Below, piece by piece: positions 17,182-24,575 of a stretch of 38,761 bases of DNA. A program made the position numbers and the translations under genes. The DNA comes from RGIG9151 sp963635575. Lineage in GTDB: Bacteria > Bacillota > Clostridia > TANB77 > RGIG9151. Positions within the stretch are counted from its first letter, which is position 1. Every line of letters starts with the position of its first letter. The stretch is from assembly GCA_963635575.1 (NCBI GenBank), contig CAVHFU010000011.1, forward strand, positions 1 to 38,761. Reading direction: 5' to 3'. The notes beneath the pieces were generated by a model, which was given only the letters and a program-made list of their open reading frames with translations, did not search any database and had not been told where the DNA came from.

Positions 17182-18138
17182 ATGGGTGATAATGCTATTC
17201 AGACTGCCGATATTATGACAAAGCTTGGAAGTGGTTTATTAGTATTTATTTTAGTGGCAGTTTTCATTTTACTTGCAGTTGTTGTGTATATAATATATGT
17301 GGAGAAGAAAAATAGTTCTTGGCTTAACCAAAGACAGAGTGCGATAAAAGCAGTTTACTCGCTAAAAAGTGTTCCTTTTTTGTATTCTATTCAAACAAAA
17401 ATAGCTAATAAATTTGCTATTACTAATACTGGAACAAAGCAAGAAAACGAGAAGTATGCTTTATATGTTATGGCGTTTATTGGGATAATGGCAATAAGTA
17501 TAGTTTATGGATTATGGGGATTTGTTAATCAGTATCCATACGCAATAATACTTTTACTTGCTATAGGTATTGTTATTCCATGGATGCTATTTAATATTTT
17601 CTATGAAGCGCAGCTCGCTAAGATGATTAAACAGCTTCCGCAAGCTATTGATGAATTTGCAAGTTCATACAGAAAATCTAATAAGGTTTTTAATGCGTTA
17701 AAAGATTCATACCAATATATGCCTAAGGTTGTGTCTAAAGAATTTGAGCGACTGTATAAGTCATATAATATTGACTTTGAAGAAGGTGTGGAGTATTTTA
17801 GAGCTAGAGTAAAGAATGACTGGGCAGGGATCTTTGCAAGTTTACTTCTTATTAACTATACAAAGGGTGGTACAATTATATCGCAGTTAGATGATTTAAA
17901 TACAGAAATTGAAAATGATATAATTGCTAAGGATAGAGTTAGAAGTAAAATGTTGGGATTTAAGCTAGTGGCACTTTCAAGTTTAGTGTTGGTTGTTTTG
18001 GCCATATTTGCTAATATGATGATGTCTGAGTCTGCGAAGGAATATTATATGAATGTCGCAGGACAGCAAGAGATAATTGTGGCATTAACAGTTGGATTTA
18101 TAACGTTCTTGTGTATGATGTTAGTAGAAAAAATATAA
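17182..18138 (+). CDS. tadB: TadB-like inner-membrane platform protein
   Basis: Product of 318 residues in the type II secretion F-domain family. One N-terminal helix (about 17-43), two helices near 93-113 and 118-140, the cytoplasmic F-domain (about 150-260: LPQAIDEFASSYRKSNKVF, then FEEGVEYFRARVKNDW), and two C-terminal helices. TadB and TadC together form the membrane platform driven by the CpaF ATPase. Length and order (cpaF-tadB-tadC) fit. It starts 17 bp after cpaF with AAAGGCGGG in front. Confidence 0.8.
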   Translation: MGDNAIQTADIMTKLGSGLLVFILVAVFILLAVVVYIIYVEKKNSSWLNQRQSAIKAVYSLKSVPFLYSIQTKIANKFAITNTGTKQENEKYALYVMAFIGIMAISIVYGLWGFVNQYPYAIILLLAIGIVIPWMLFNIFYEAQLAKMIKQLPQAIDEFASSYRKSNKVFNALKDSYQYMPKVVSKEFERLYKSYNIDFEEGVEYFRARVKNDWAGIFASLLLINYTKGGTIISQLDDLNTEIENDIIAKDRVRSKMLGFKLVALSSLVLVVLAIFANMMMSESAKEYYMNVAGQQEIIVALTVGFITFLCMMLVEKI

Positions 18139-18154
18139 AGAGGTGATAGGAGAA

Positions 18155-19327
18155 ATGACAACTAGTATAATAATGAGCTTGATTATTGCACTGATTATAA
18201 TTTTAACATTAACGCTATTAGTTTTATGCATTAGGCAACCCCAACAAAGCAAAGTCAAAAGTGACAAGTTTACTTTGGAGATGCTTTCTTATTCACCTAT
18301 TTTTTCAAAAATTGTTGACGCGATTATTCCGCCAGCAGAGGATAGAGAGTTTCGAAAAAATGAAAGGCTAATAAGTGATTCCGGATATAACATGACTATG
18401 AGGGAATTGTATTTCTTAAAATTAGTAATTCCTATCATGCTAGTAATAGTATTTTTATCTATTTATTTCATTAACAGGCAAGTATATGTTGATGCTATAA
18501 TAACAGATAGTTTGACTAAGTCTGTTGATGTCTTGGGAAGTAATGATGTAAATGAAAAAGAAGATTCAAGTGAGCAAAAGAGTGAGCTTGAACAGGCCAA
18601 AAGAGATACCTATGATGTTATTAATAACTTCGTGGATAAACAAATCTTAAAGAGTGAAGATGCGATTGCTGCAAAACAAGCTATTCAGGAAGCACTTTTG
18701 GCTAATAATTTGGCTAATGAGTCAGATGTTTATTATCAAACAGAAGAGATGTACAATAAAATTCAAAAGATTCAACAGGCACAGCAAATTAATCCGGTGA
18801 CTATTTTATTTATTGTTTTAGCTTCATTTGTAGGATTTGTTGTGCCGGATGTGTTCCTTACACTTGCTAGAATGATTAGATATCAGTCGTTTGATAATGA
18901 AATTATTGCTTTGGAAATGCTTACCATTTTGGTTGGCTCAATTGAGAATGTTACGGTAAAAGAAATTTTAAGAATTTTATCTCTTAACAGTAAGGCTTTT
19001 AAGAAAAACTTTGAAAAAGCATTGCTAGAATATCCTATCGATTTTGAACAGGCATTAATTAATCTAGGTGATAGCAGTAAAAATAAAGATTTTCAGGCTC
19101 TTATTTCTACGTTAAGACAGTGTGCTACGTCAGATAAGTATGCTGCCCTCCAAACTCTTCAGAGACGAAGAATTAGTAGAAAAGAGTATAGAAAACTTAT
19201 GGAAGAAAAAAAGATAGAGACAAAGATGTATATTGGATTTATTTTGCTAATTCCTGTTTTATTTTTCTTAGCTAAGTTACTATTATCGCCATGGCAAGAT
19301 TTGATGAGTAGCAGTGGATTAATGTAG
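18155..19327 (+). CDS. tadC: TadC-like platform protein with a long charged insert
   Basis: Second F-domain protein, 390 residues. Helices lie near 7-27, 90-109, 215-236 and 358-378; the F-domain (about 245-350) begins DNEIIALEMLTILVGSIENV. Between the second and third helices is a charged, Gln-rich, probably coiled-coil segment of about 100 residues (110-212) not expected in TadC, which usually has about 300 residues. ATG at 18155 is used, with AGGTGATAGGAG upstream; a GTG 12 bases earlier is open but poorly placed. Last gene before a terminator, so it closes the operon. Confidence 0.78.
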   Translation: MTTSIIMSLIIALIIILTLTLLVLCIRQPQQSKVKSDKFTLEMLSYSPIFSKIVDAIIPPAEDREFRKNERLISDSGYNMTMRELYFLKLVIPIMLVIVFLSIYFINRQVYVDAIITDSLTKSVDVLGSNDVNEKEDSSEQKSELEQAKRDTYDVINNFVDKQILKSEDAIAAKQAIQEALLANNLANESDVYYQTEEMYNKIQKIQQAQQINPVTILFIVLASFVGFVVPDVFLTLARMIRYQSFDNEIIALEMLTILVGSIENVTVKEILRILSLNSKAFKKNFEKALLEYPIDFEQALINLGDSSKNKDFQALISTLRQCATSDKYAALQTLQRRRISRKEYRKLMEEKKIETKMYIGFILLIPVLFFLAKLLLSPWQDLMSSSGLM

Positions 19328-19343
19328 AATGATGGTATGTAAG

Positions 19344-19384
19344 AGACTGTAAAAGACTAGAAATAGTTTTCTGCAGTCTTTTTT
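19344..19384 (+). terminator. Terminator of the Tad/T4SS-like operon
   Basis: AGACTGTAAAA pairs with TTTTCTGCAGTCT (outer six bases perfect), then T-rich tract TTTTTT. It lies 17 bp after the tadC stop. Confidence 0.75.
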
Positions 19385-19443
19385 CCATTTAAATAAACAT
19401 ATATATTTTTTTGCATAGTATAGTTTAATGGAGGGATGATACT

Positions 19444-20028
19444 ATGTTAATTAAAGAACCTTGGAAATTAGATGTTGTAGTTAACAAAGAAAATTGGTTG
19501 GCTAAAAGTTATGAACATTACGATTTAATAGTGCCAAAGGTAAAGTTTTTAGATGAAACATTGGATTCTGCGAAGCTTATGCGGCATGAGGCTGCTCGGG
19601 CGTTAGAAAAGCTTTTTGGGCATTCTAAAAGGGCTAAAATTGAATTATATGCTGTTTCGGGATATAGGTCTTTTGAACGGCAAAGGGAGATTTTTAAGAA
19701 AAATTATAAAAAAGATGGAGAAATTGCGAATAAGTATAGTGCAAGGCCAGGACAGAGTGAGCATCAGACGGGACTTGCAATGGATGTTACATGTGCGGAG
19801 GTTAATTTTGAATTGACTGGGGATTTTGAGCATACTAATGCATATGAATGGTTGACAGAAAATATGCATAATCATGGCTTTATTTTAAGATATCCTAAGG
19901 GAAAAGAAGATATAACGGGTTATATTTTTGAACCGTGGCACTTAAGATATGTAGGGAAAGCATTAGCTAAAGAGTTACATAAGGCTAAGTTAACTTTAGA
20001 AGAGTATGCTCGAGGAGGTAAAAAATAG
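19444..20028 (+). CDS. M15-family D-alanyl-D-alanine carboxypeptidase (VanY-like)
   Basis: Zinc peptidase of the LAS group that trims the terminal D-Ala of cell-wall stem peptides. Seen: SGYRSFERQ, zinc motif SEHQTGLAMDV (SxHxxGxAxD) and EPWHLRYVG (ExxHxRY). 194 residues cover only the catalytic domain. The protein has no signal peptide or membrane helix at this start, and no further in-frame start upstream gives one, which is unusual for an enzyme acting on the wall. GGAGGG is 9 bp before ATG. It has its own upstream gap after the operon terminator. The site may serve peptide recycling in the cytoplasm or non-classical export; that is open. Confidence 0.85.
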   Translation: MLIKEPWKLDVVVNKENWLAKSYEHYDLIVPKVKFLDETLDSAKLMRHEAARALEKLFGHSKRAKIELYAVSGYRSFERQREIFKKNYKKDGEIANKYSARPGQSEHQTGLAMDVTCAEVNFELTGDFEHTNAYEWLTENMHNHGFILRYPKGKEDITGYIFEPWHLRYVGKALAKELHKAKLTLEEYARGGKK

Positions 20029-20054
20029 TTTGCCAAAAAGTTTACATAAAATAA

Positions 20055-20083
20055 TTGAATTCTTGTCAAAAGTGTGATAAAAT
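20055..20083 (+). promoter_or_regulatory. Promoter for the 108-residue protein gene
   Basis: -35 TTGAAT (4 of 6), 17-bp spacer, -10 TAAAAT (5 of 6), 55 bp before the gene. Confidence 0.6.
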
Positions 20084-20138
20084 ATTAATGTTATGTACTA
20101 ATGAGGGTAAGTAAGAATTTGACAAGGAGGTTTCTGTT

Positions 20139-20465
20139 ATGCAATATAAGGAAGAGTTGATTAATGTTGCTAACAGCTTTTGGGAGATTAAAAGAAATAA
20201 TAAAGAAGATATTATAAATAGAATACAAGTACATGCAATAAATCAAGTTAAGGATGGTTTCACTTCTTTTAGAATTAATAAGTTAAAACGTGATGATGAA
20301 AAGTTCTTAAAGGAATGGGCGGATATGACCAATGCAGATGTCAAGGTTATTAAATTTAGATGCTTTGAAAATGAGAAGAGATATTTGGTGAAGCAATATC
20401 TTGTTGACTTGAAAGGTTGTATCGAGATGGATTATGAAAGTGAAGGAAAAACTTTAATTTTGTGA
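20139..20465 (+). CDS. Unknown small charged cytoplasmic protein
   Basis: Product of 108 residues, no signal peptide or membrane segment. It alternates predicted helices (residues 1-35) with a later part rich in charged residues (KLKRDDEKFLKEWADM, then KVIKFRCFENEKRYLVKQYLVDL). I recognise no family. It has a good ribosome site (AAGGAGG) and its own promoter, and codon use matches neighbours, so it is a real gene. It lies between the M15 peptidase and a secreted peptide gene with a separate promoter. Confidence 0.7.
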   Translation: MQYKEELINVANSFWEIKRNNKEDIINRIQVHAINQVKDGFTSFRINKLKRDDEKFLKEWADMTNADVKVIKFRCFENEKRYLVKQYLVDLKGCIEMDYESEGKTLIL

Positions 20466-20482
20466 GAAATAATGTAAAAAGC

Positions 20483-20511
20483 TTGACTATGTTTACATAA
20501 TGTAGTATAAT
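20483..20511 (+). promoter_or_regulatory. Strong sigma-A promoter for the small secreted protein gene
   Basis: -35 TTGACT (5 of 6), 17-bp spacer, perfect -10 TATAAT, 60 bp before the start codon. Confidence 0.8.
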
Positions 20512-20571
20512 TAATGTACAAGGTTGATGAATAGGAAAAACAATAAATGATGAATCAGAGGAGGAGATTTT

Positions 20572-20829
20572 ATGAAGAAGGTTATGTGTTTGGCAGTAAG
20601 TATGTTTATGTTATTAAATTTGTCTTTTGCGGCTACATTGAATCTTAGAACTGCGAAGAATTTAAGCGTAGAAAAAAGCACAAAGATAACAGTTAATATG
20701 AAGGATAGAATTAAACTGAATTCGGGAACGTCGGACGTAGTAGAAATGAATCCAATTAAAATGAGAATTGGTGAAGATGAGCCTATTCCAGTTCCTACAC
20801 CTGTTAGACCTGTTTTAGAAATTATGTAA
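20572..20829 (+). CDS. Small secreted protein of unknown function
   Basis: Product of 85 residues. Residues 1-20 form a clear signal peptide ending LSFA-A. The mature part of about 65 residues is polar (SVEKSTKITVNMKDRIKLN) and ends in a Pro-rich segment, EPIPVPTPVRPVLEIM. No cysteine remains after processing, no lipobox, no transmembrane anchor and no sorting signal, so it should be released or wall associated. GAGGAGGAG precedes ATG. Strong promoter and terminator on either side mark it as a monocistronic, well expressed gene. No family recognised. Confidence 0.75.
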   Translation: MKKVMCLAVSMFMLLNLSFAATLNLRTAKNLSVEKSTKITVNMKDRIKLNSGTSDVVEMNPIKMRIGEDEPIPVPTPVRPVLEIM

Positions 20830-20835
20830 GTGTAT

Positions 20836-20869
20836 AAAAGCAACTACGTATATGCGTGGTTGCTTTTTT
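20836..20869 (+). terminator. Terminator of the small secreted protein gene
   Basis: GCAACTACG pairs with CGTGGTTGC (one G-U), with A4 before and T6 after. It lies 7 bp past the stop. Confidence 0.85.
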
Positions 20870-20911
20870 GTGTGTAACAAAATAAGAAGAGCCGACTAAA
20901 GAAATAGAAAT

Positions 20912-21018
20912 TTGACCATTGGGGACAGGTTTATATGACGAAGAACGTATCATCTGCATTATATGCTAAGTTTAGGTGATATTTTTTTTGACCCAAAAGA
21001 ACCGTCCCTAATGGTCAA
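20912..21018. repeat. 107-bp element with imperfect terminal inverted repeats
   Basis: The left end TTGACCATTGGGGACAGGTT and the right end, read inverted, TTGACCATTAGGGACGGTT match closely (two substitutions and one indel in about 20). Inside the right end TTTTGACCCAAAAGAACC adds further symmetry. An 11-base near-duplicate (AGAGCCGACTA at 20888-20898, AGAGGCGACTA at 21025-21035) flanks it. The layout suits a small non-autonomous or REP-like element; GGGACRGGTT-type ends are familiar from palindromic repeats in Firmicutes, but no transposase lies here. Confidence 0.6.
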
Positions 21019-21031
21019 GAATTTAGAGGCG

Positions 21032-21065
21032 ACTACATATTATATTGTAGTTGTTTTTTCTTTTT
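21032..21065 (+). terminator. Hairpin with T-tract just before sigK
   Basis: ACTACA (21032-21037) and TGTAGT (21046-21051) form a short AT-rich stem, then TGTTTTTTCTTTTT. The sigK ribosome site follows at once, so this is either a weak terminator of upstream transcription or a leader element of sigK. Confidence 0.4.
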
Positions 21066-21079
21066 AAGGAGGGATTGGT

Positions 21080-21775
21080 TTGGTATTTATTGCTGCAATA
21101 CGGTACATAATTGAAAATATCTTTTTTGTGTTTGGCTTTTTGGGTAATGGGATGAATGCATTTCCAAAACCGCTTACACCTAAAGAGGAGAAGATGTATT
21201 TTGACCTTTACAAGAATGGTGACGAGGATGCAAAGAACATTTTGATCGAGCGAAATTTACGTTTGGTTGTTCATGTTGCAAAGAAGTATTCTGTCCAGTG
21301 GAAGGATAATGATGATCTTATTTCCATAGGTTCTATTGGACTTATAAAGGCGGTTACGACTTTTGATGGAGATAAGGGTCATAAGTTTGCAACATATGCT
21401 GCACGTTGTATTCAAAATGAGATTTTGATGTATTTAAGGAGCAGTAAGAAAACACAGAATGAGTCTTCTATTGACGAGCCTATTGGAAGTGATAAAGAGG
21501 GGAATTCTATTTCCCTTATTGATGTGTTAGAGTGTGAGGATTGTGATACTTTTGAAAAGGTGGAACTTAAACTGAGGGTGAAGGAATTACAGCGAATAAT
21601 GACGGCAAACCTTACGGATAGGGAGAAGAAAATAATTGGAATGAGATATGGCTTATATGGGGGGAAAGAAAAGACTCAGAAAGAAATTGCTGATGAACTT
21701 GGTATTTCACGTTCCTATGTGTCGAGGATTGAGAAGAAGGCTATTGAAAAAATAAATGATGGTATGGATAAATAA
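21080..21775 (+). CDS. sigK: Sporulation sigma factor SigK
   Basis: Late mother-cell sigma factor. The N-terminal hydrophobic stretch (VFIAAIRYIIENIFFVFGFL) looks like the pro-sequence of SigK, which holds the protein at the membrane until SpoIVFB cleaves it. Region 2 shows NLRLVVHVAKKYSVQWKD, DLISIGSIGLIKAV and KFATYAARCIQNEILMYLR. Region 4 shows LTDREKKIIGMRYGL, then the helix-turn-helix TQKEIADELGISRSYVSRIE. Length 231 is normal and the gene is not split by a skin element. The start is TTG, with AAGGAGGG 6 bp before it. Close upstream lie a hairpin and the 107-bp repeat. Confidence 0.92.
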   Translation: MVFIAAIRYIIENIFFVFGFLGNGMNAFPKPLTPKEEKMYFDLYKNGDEDAKNILIERNLRLVVHVAKKYSVQWKDNDDLISIGSIGLIKAVTTFDGDKGHKFATYAARCIQNEILMYLRSSKKTQNESSIDEPIGSDKEGNSISLIDVLECEDCDTFEKVELKLRVKELQRIMTANLTDREKKIIGMRYGLYGGKEKTQKEIADELGISRSYVSRIEKKAIEKINDGMDK

Positions 21776-21922
21776 AAAAGAAGGAAATTCTAGATAAAGC
21801 TAGAAGATATAAGTGCGGAAAAAGGGTAATTTTATTTTATTTTTTGCCGATATATTTTTAGATGTTAAAGATAAGGATATATTATTTAATAATGGATGTT
21901 TATGATTGAGGAGGAAATTAAT

Positions 21923-22744
21923 ATGGAAGAACAAAAGTTTATGCCTGAGGGTTGGAACTTGGCAGATAATGAAGTTGATGAAGAATTAGAGAGAAAAGTT
22001 ACTATTTTGACTGAAGCTATGGAGAGAAATGAAACTTTAGAAGGTCTAGTTACTATGGCTGATTCTGATTTTAATCTTCATGTTGATTTAGATGGCATAA
22101 AGGGGATTGTGCCAAGAAGTGAGGTTAGTTCTACTGTTGAAGCAGATGGACTTCCAAGACCGGTGGCGTCTATTACAAAGGTTAATAAAAGAGTACAATT
22201 TAAAATAAAAGAAATAAAACGTGAAAATGGTCAAGTTACAGTGGTATTGTCTAGGAAGGCTGTTGAACTTGAAGTAAGAGATTGGATGTTTAAAAATCTA
22301 AAGGAAGGCATGGTTTTAAGCGGTATTGTTAGAAATATGGAACAATACGGTGTGTTTATTGATATTGGTGGTGGAGTTACAGGATTACTCCATATTGAAG
22401 ATATATCTGTTGCAAGAATTATGCATCCGGAAGAAAGATTTAAGATTGGCGATAAGATTAAAGTTATGGTTAAGAGCTTTGATAAGTCTACCGGGAAAAT
22501 TGTTCTTACCCATAAAGAATTACTTGGTACTTGGGAAGATAACATTAAAGATTTCCAAGAGGGAACTACCGTTATCGGTATTGCTAGAGCAAGGGAGAAA
22601 AATGGTATTTTCGTTGAGTTAAGACCTAATTTGGTAGGTTTGGCTGACCATAGGCCTGGTGTTGAATATGGTCAAAGGGTTAGTGTTTTTATAAAGAAAA
22701 TTATTCCGGAGAAAAAGAAAATAAAGCTTGTTATTGTTGGTTAA
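21923..22744 (+). CDS. S1-domain RNA-binding protein
   Basis: Product of 273 residues with a clear S1 domain at about 132-205 (EGMVLSGIVRNMEQYGVFID, GLLHIEDIS, GDKIKVMVKSFDKSTGKIVL). Weaker OB-like repeats lie before it (about 40-115: GLVTMADSDFNLHVDLDGIKG) and after it (about 212-273). It resembles the shortened ribosomal S1-like proteins of Clostridia, which bind RNA near the start codon; the exact role is unsure. ATG at 21923 with GAGGAGG is used; an upstream in-frame ATG nine codons earlier has no ribosome site. Confidence 0.8.
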   Translation: MEEQKFMPEGWNLADNEVDEELERKVTILTEAMERNETLEGLVTMADSDFNLHVDLDGIKGIVPRSEVSSTVEADGLPRPVASITKVNKRVQFKIKEIKRENGQVTVVLSRKAVELEVRDWMFKNLKEGMVLSGIVRNMEQYGVFIDIGGGVTGLLHIEDISVARIMHPEERFKIGDKIKVMVKSFDKSTGKIVLTHKELLGTWEDNIKDFQEGTTVIGIARAREKNGIFVELRPNLVGLADHRPGVEYGQRVSVFIKKIIPEKKKIKLVIVG

Positions 22745-22795
22745 AATCACTATTGTGATTAATATAAATTTATACATTCTGTGTTTATAGAATGT
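22745..22795. other. Two consecutive perfect hairpins in a leader
   Basis: AATCAC-TATT-GTGATT at 22745-22760 starts next to the S1-gene stop; ACATTCT (22774-22780) and AGAATGT (22789-22795) form a second stem ending 6 bp before the GGAGG of the next gene. Neither has a T-tract, so both are better read as leader or operator dyads than as terminators. Confidence 0.45.
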
Positions 22796-22811
22796 AGTTG
22801 GAGGTTCAATT

Positions 22812-23798
22812 ATGATTAATGATAATGAAGTTAAAGCGACAAAATCGCCATTTGCGATGCGTCCAAATGAAGAGAAGGTTTATGATGGCAAGACTGGATA
22901 TTCATCTGTAAATCAGGCTGTTTTTATGGTGGATATGGGGTATGTTAATGAGTTACACTTTGAAATGCTTGAACTTATAAGTACGTTTGAATTTATAACT
23001 TCAAGACAAATATACCAACTCTTACAGCTAAAGGGTATTGAGATTAAAGACCAAAATAAGGTTAATGCTAGACTTGAGAATTTAATTAAGGCTAGAGCCA
23101 TTGTTAAATATTATTTTAAGAGTGATGAAGGCAACGGAATTTACCGTATTTACTGCTTAGATAAGGCTGGAAAGTACTTACTTAATTCTAGAGAAATTAG
23201 AACTGAATGGGTTCCTACTAATAACACAAAACCTGTTCATTTAATTAAGAAGAGGCTTGCAGGCAACCAAGTTATTATTGCATATATGATGAAATCGAAG
23301 TATTTTAAAAATTATGTTGTTGATCCTGTTTTGATGGCAAAGCGTCAAAATATAAGATTTAAGGTCTCAGGTGGAGTTGTTACTCTAAATAAAGGTGGAA
23401 AGAATGCAGATTTACTTTTTGAGGCGGTAAGACGTGAATCAGGTTGGGAAGAAAAATTAGTTACAAAGATGCAACTTTATTCTGAATTCTATGAATATTA
23501 TAATGTAAGAGATTCGGGATTTGATAATCCTCCGCAATTAGTGATTTTAGGTGAGGATGACAGTCACTTAGTGGAAATTTTTAAATTGATTGTTAAAAAC
23601 AAGATTGGATTTAAGGATTGCAATCCTTTATACACCACAGATTTAAGACAGTTAGATGAAACTTTGGAAAAATCGCTTATTTCATTTAACTATAGTGAGG
23701 AAAAGAGAAAGTATATTATGGAGATTTTTGAAAGCGACTTACTTGCTCCTATTGATGATAAAGATGATGAGGACGATATTGACGTAGATATCGAGTAA
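22812..23798 (+). CDS. Replication-relaxation-like winged-helix protein
   Basis: Product of 328 residues. About residues 45-130 fit a winged-helix domain (LISTFEFITSRQIYQLLQLK, then VNARLENLIKARAIVKYYF and IYRIYCLDKAGKYLL), the pattern of the replication-relaxation family found in plasmids and chromosomes of Gram-positives. The remaining part resembles its C-terminal domain only loosely. It ends in an acidic tail (DDKDDEDDIDVDIE). GGAGG lies before ATG. DNA binding is likely; regulation versus a mobilisation role is undecided. A strong terminator follows. Confidence 0.6.
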   Translation: MINDNEVKATKSPFAMRPNEEKVYDGKTGYSSVNQAVFMVDMGYVNELHFEMLELISTFEFITSRQIYQLLQLKGIEIKDQNKVNARLENLIKARAIVKYYFKSDEGNGIYRIYCLDKAGKYLLNSREIRTEWVPTNNTKPVHLIKKRLAGNQVIIAYMMKSKYFKNYVVDPVLMAKRQNIRFKVSGGVVTLNKGGKNADLLFEAVRRESGWEEKLVTKMQLYSEFYEYYNVRDSGFDNPPQLVILGEDDSHLVEIFKLIVKNKIGFKDCNPLYTTDLRQLDETLEKSLISFNYSEEKRKYIMEIFESDLLAPIDDKDDEDDIDVDIE

Positions 23799-23802
23799 AT
23801 AG

Positions 23803-23852
23803 ATATCCAAGCGAATATACTTTTAGGTGTGTATTTTGCTTGGATATTTTTG
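23803..23852 (+). terminator. Strong terminator after the replication-relaxation-like gene
   Basis: ATATCCAAGC pairs exactly with GCTTGGATAT, and the stem extends inward (ATATAC/GTGTAT). TTTTTG follows. Five bases separate it from the stop codon. Confidence 0.85.
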
Positions 23853-23885
23853 TGCTTAATTAACTAAAAAAAACTAAGGGGTGAA

Positions 23886-24575
23886 ATGATGAAATTAAAA
23901 GAAGTTTTTCGTGAAGTATTAATTGGAATTTTACCTATTGCATTTGTTATAACTATATTGCAGTTTACTATTACACCGGTGGCGATGGAAACTTATTTGA
24001 CGTTCCTATGGTGTACAGCTTTTGTAATTATTGGTTTGTTTTTATTTCTTATTGGAATTCAATATGGTTTTTTAGAGGCGGGAGAAAGTATAGGACGAGC
24101 TACCGTAAAACTGGGTAAAATGCGTTGGATATTGTTTATTACTATTTTATTGGGTTTTGGTGTTACTCTGCTTGAACCTGATGTTCAGGTTTTTAGTAAT
24201 CAGGCGGCAGACTTGATTGAAAGTGTAAATGGTGAAACTTTATGTACGGTTATTGCAGTAGGAGTGGGGCTTTTTGTAGGAATTGCGTTTTTGAGGATGT
24301 TCTTAAATATTTCTATAAAATACATATTAATAGCGGGATATTTATTGGTTTTTGGATTGGTAGCTATTTGTCCGCCGGATTTGGCAGCTGCTGCGTTTGA
24401 TGCGGGTGGAGCTACGACAGGGGCACTTACAGTTCCTTTTTTATTATCATTATCGATGGGTGTGTCGTCAATGCTTAGTCGCAAGAAGGAATCGTCTGAT
24501 AGCTTTGGAATAATCGGTATAGCTTCACTTGGACCGATTTTAAGCATTTTACTTATGGGGGTGATTAATCGATGA
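23886..24575 (+). CDS. DUF1538 membrane protein, first copy
   Basis: Product of 229 residues with six or seven hydrophobic helices. The family mark FDAGGATTGALTVPFL (from F171) is present, as is LEPDVQV after the third helix. DUF1538 proteins are uncharacterised membrane proteins often adjoining a PII-like gene, which suggests regulated transport; the substrate is unknown. ATG ATG start with AAGGGGTGA in front; either may be used. Its stop overlaps the next start (ATGA), so the two are coupled and may form a heterodimer. Confidence 0.85.
   Translation: MMKLKEVFREVLIGILPIAFVITILQFTITPVAMETYLTFLWCTAFVIIGLFLFLIGIQYGFLEAGESIGRATVKLGKMRWILFITILLGFGVTLLEPDVQVFSNQAADLIESVNGETLCTVIAVGVGLFVGIAFLRMFLNISIKYILIAGYLLVFGLVAICPPDLAAAAFDAGGATTGALTVPFLLSLSMGVSSMLSRKKESSDSFGIIGIASLGPILSILLMGVINR

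Noticed and set aside
20870..21079. SigE/SpoIIID-type promoter for sigK
   Set aside because: CATATTAT near 21036 is only loosely like the SigE -10 (CATACAnT) and no good -35 stands 14 bases upstream.
21080..21775. A skin-type interruption of sigK
   Set aside because: The frame is continuous through regions 2 and 4, with normal length.
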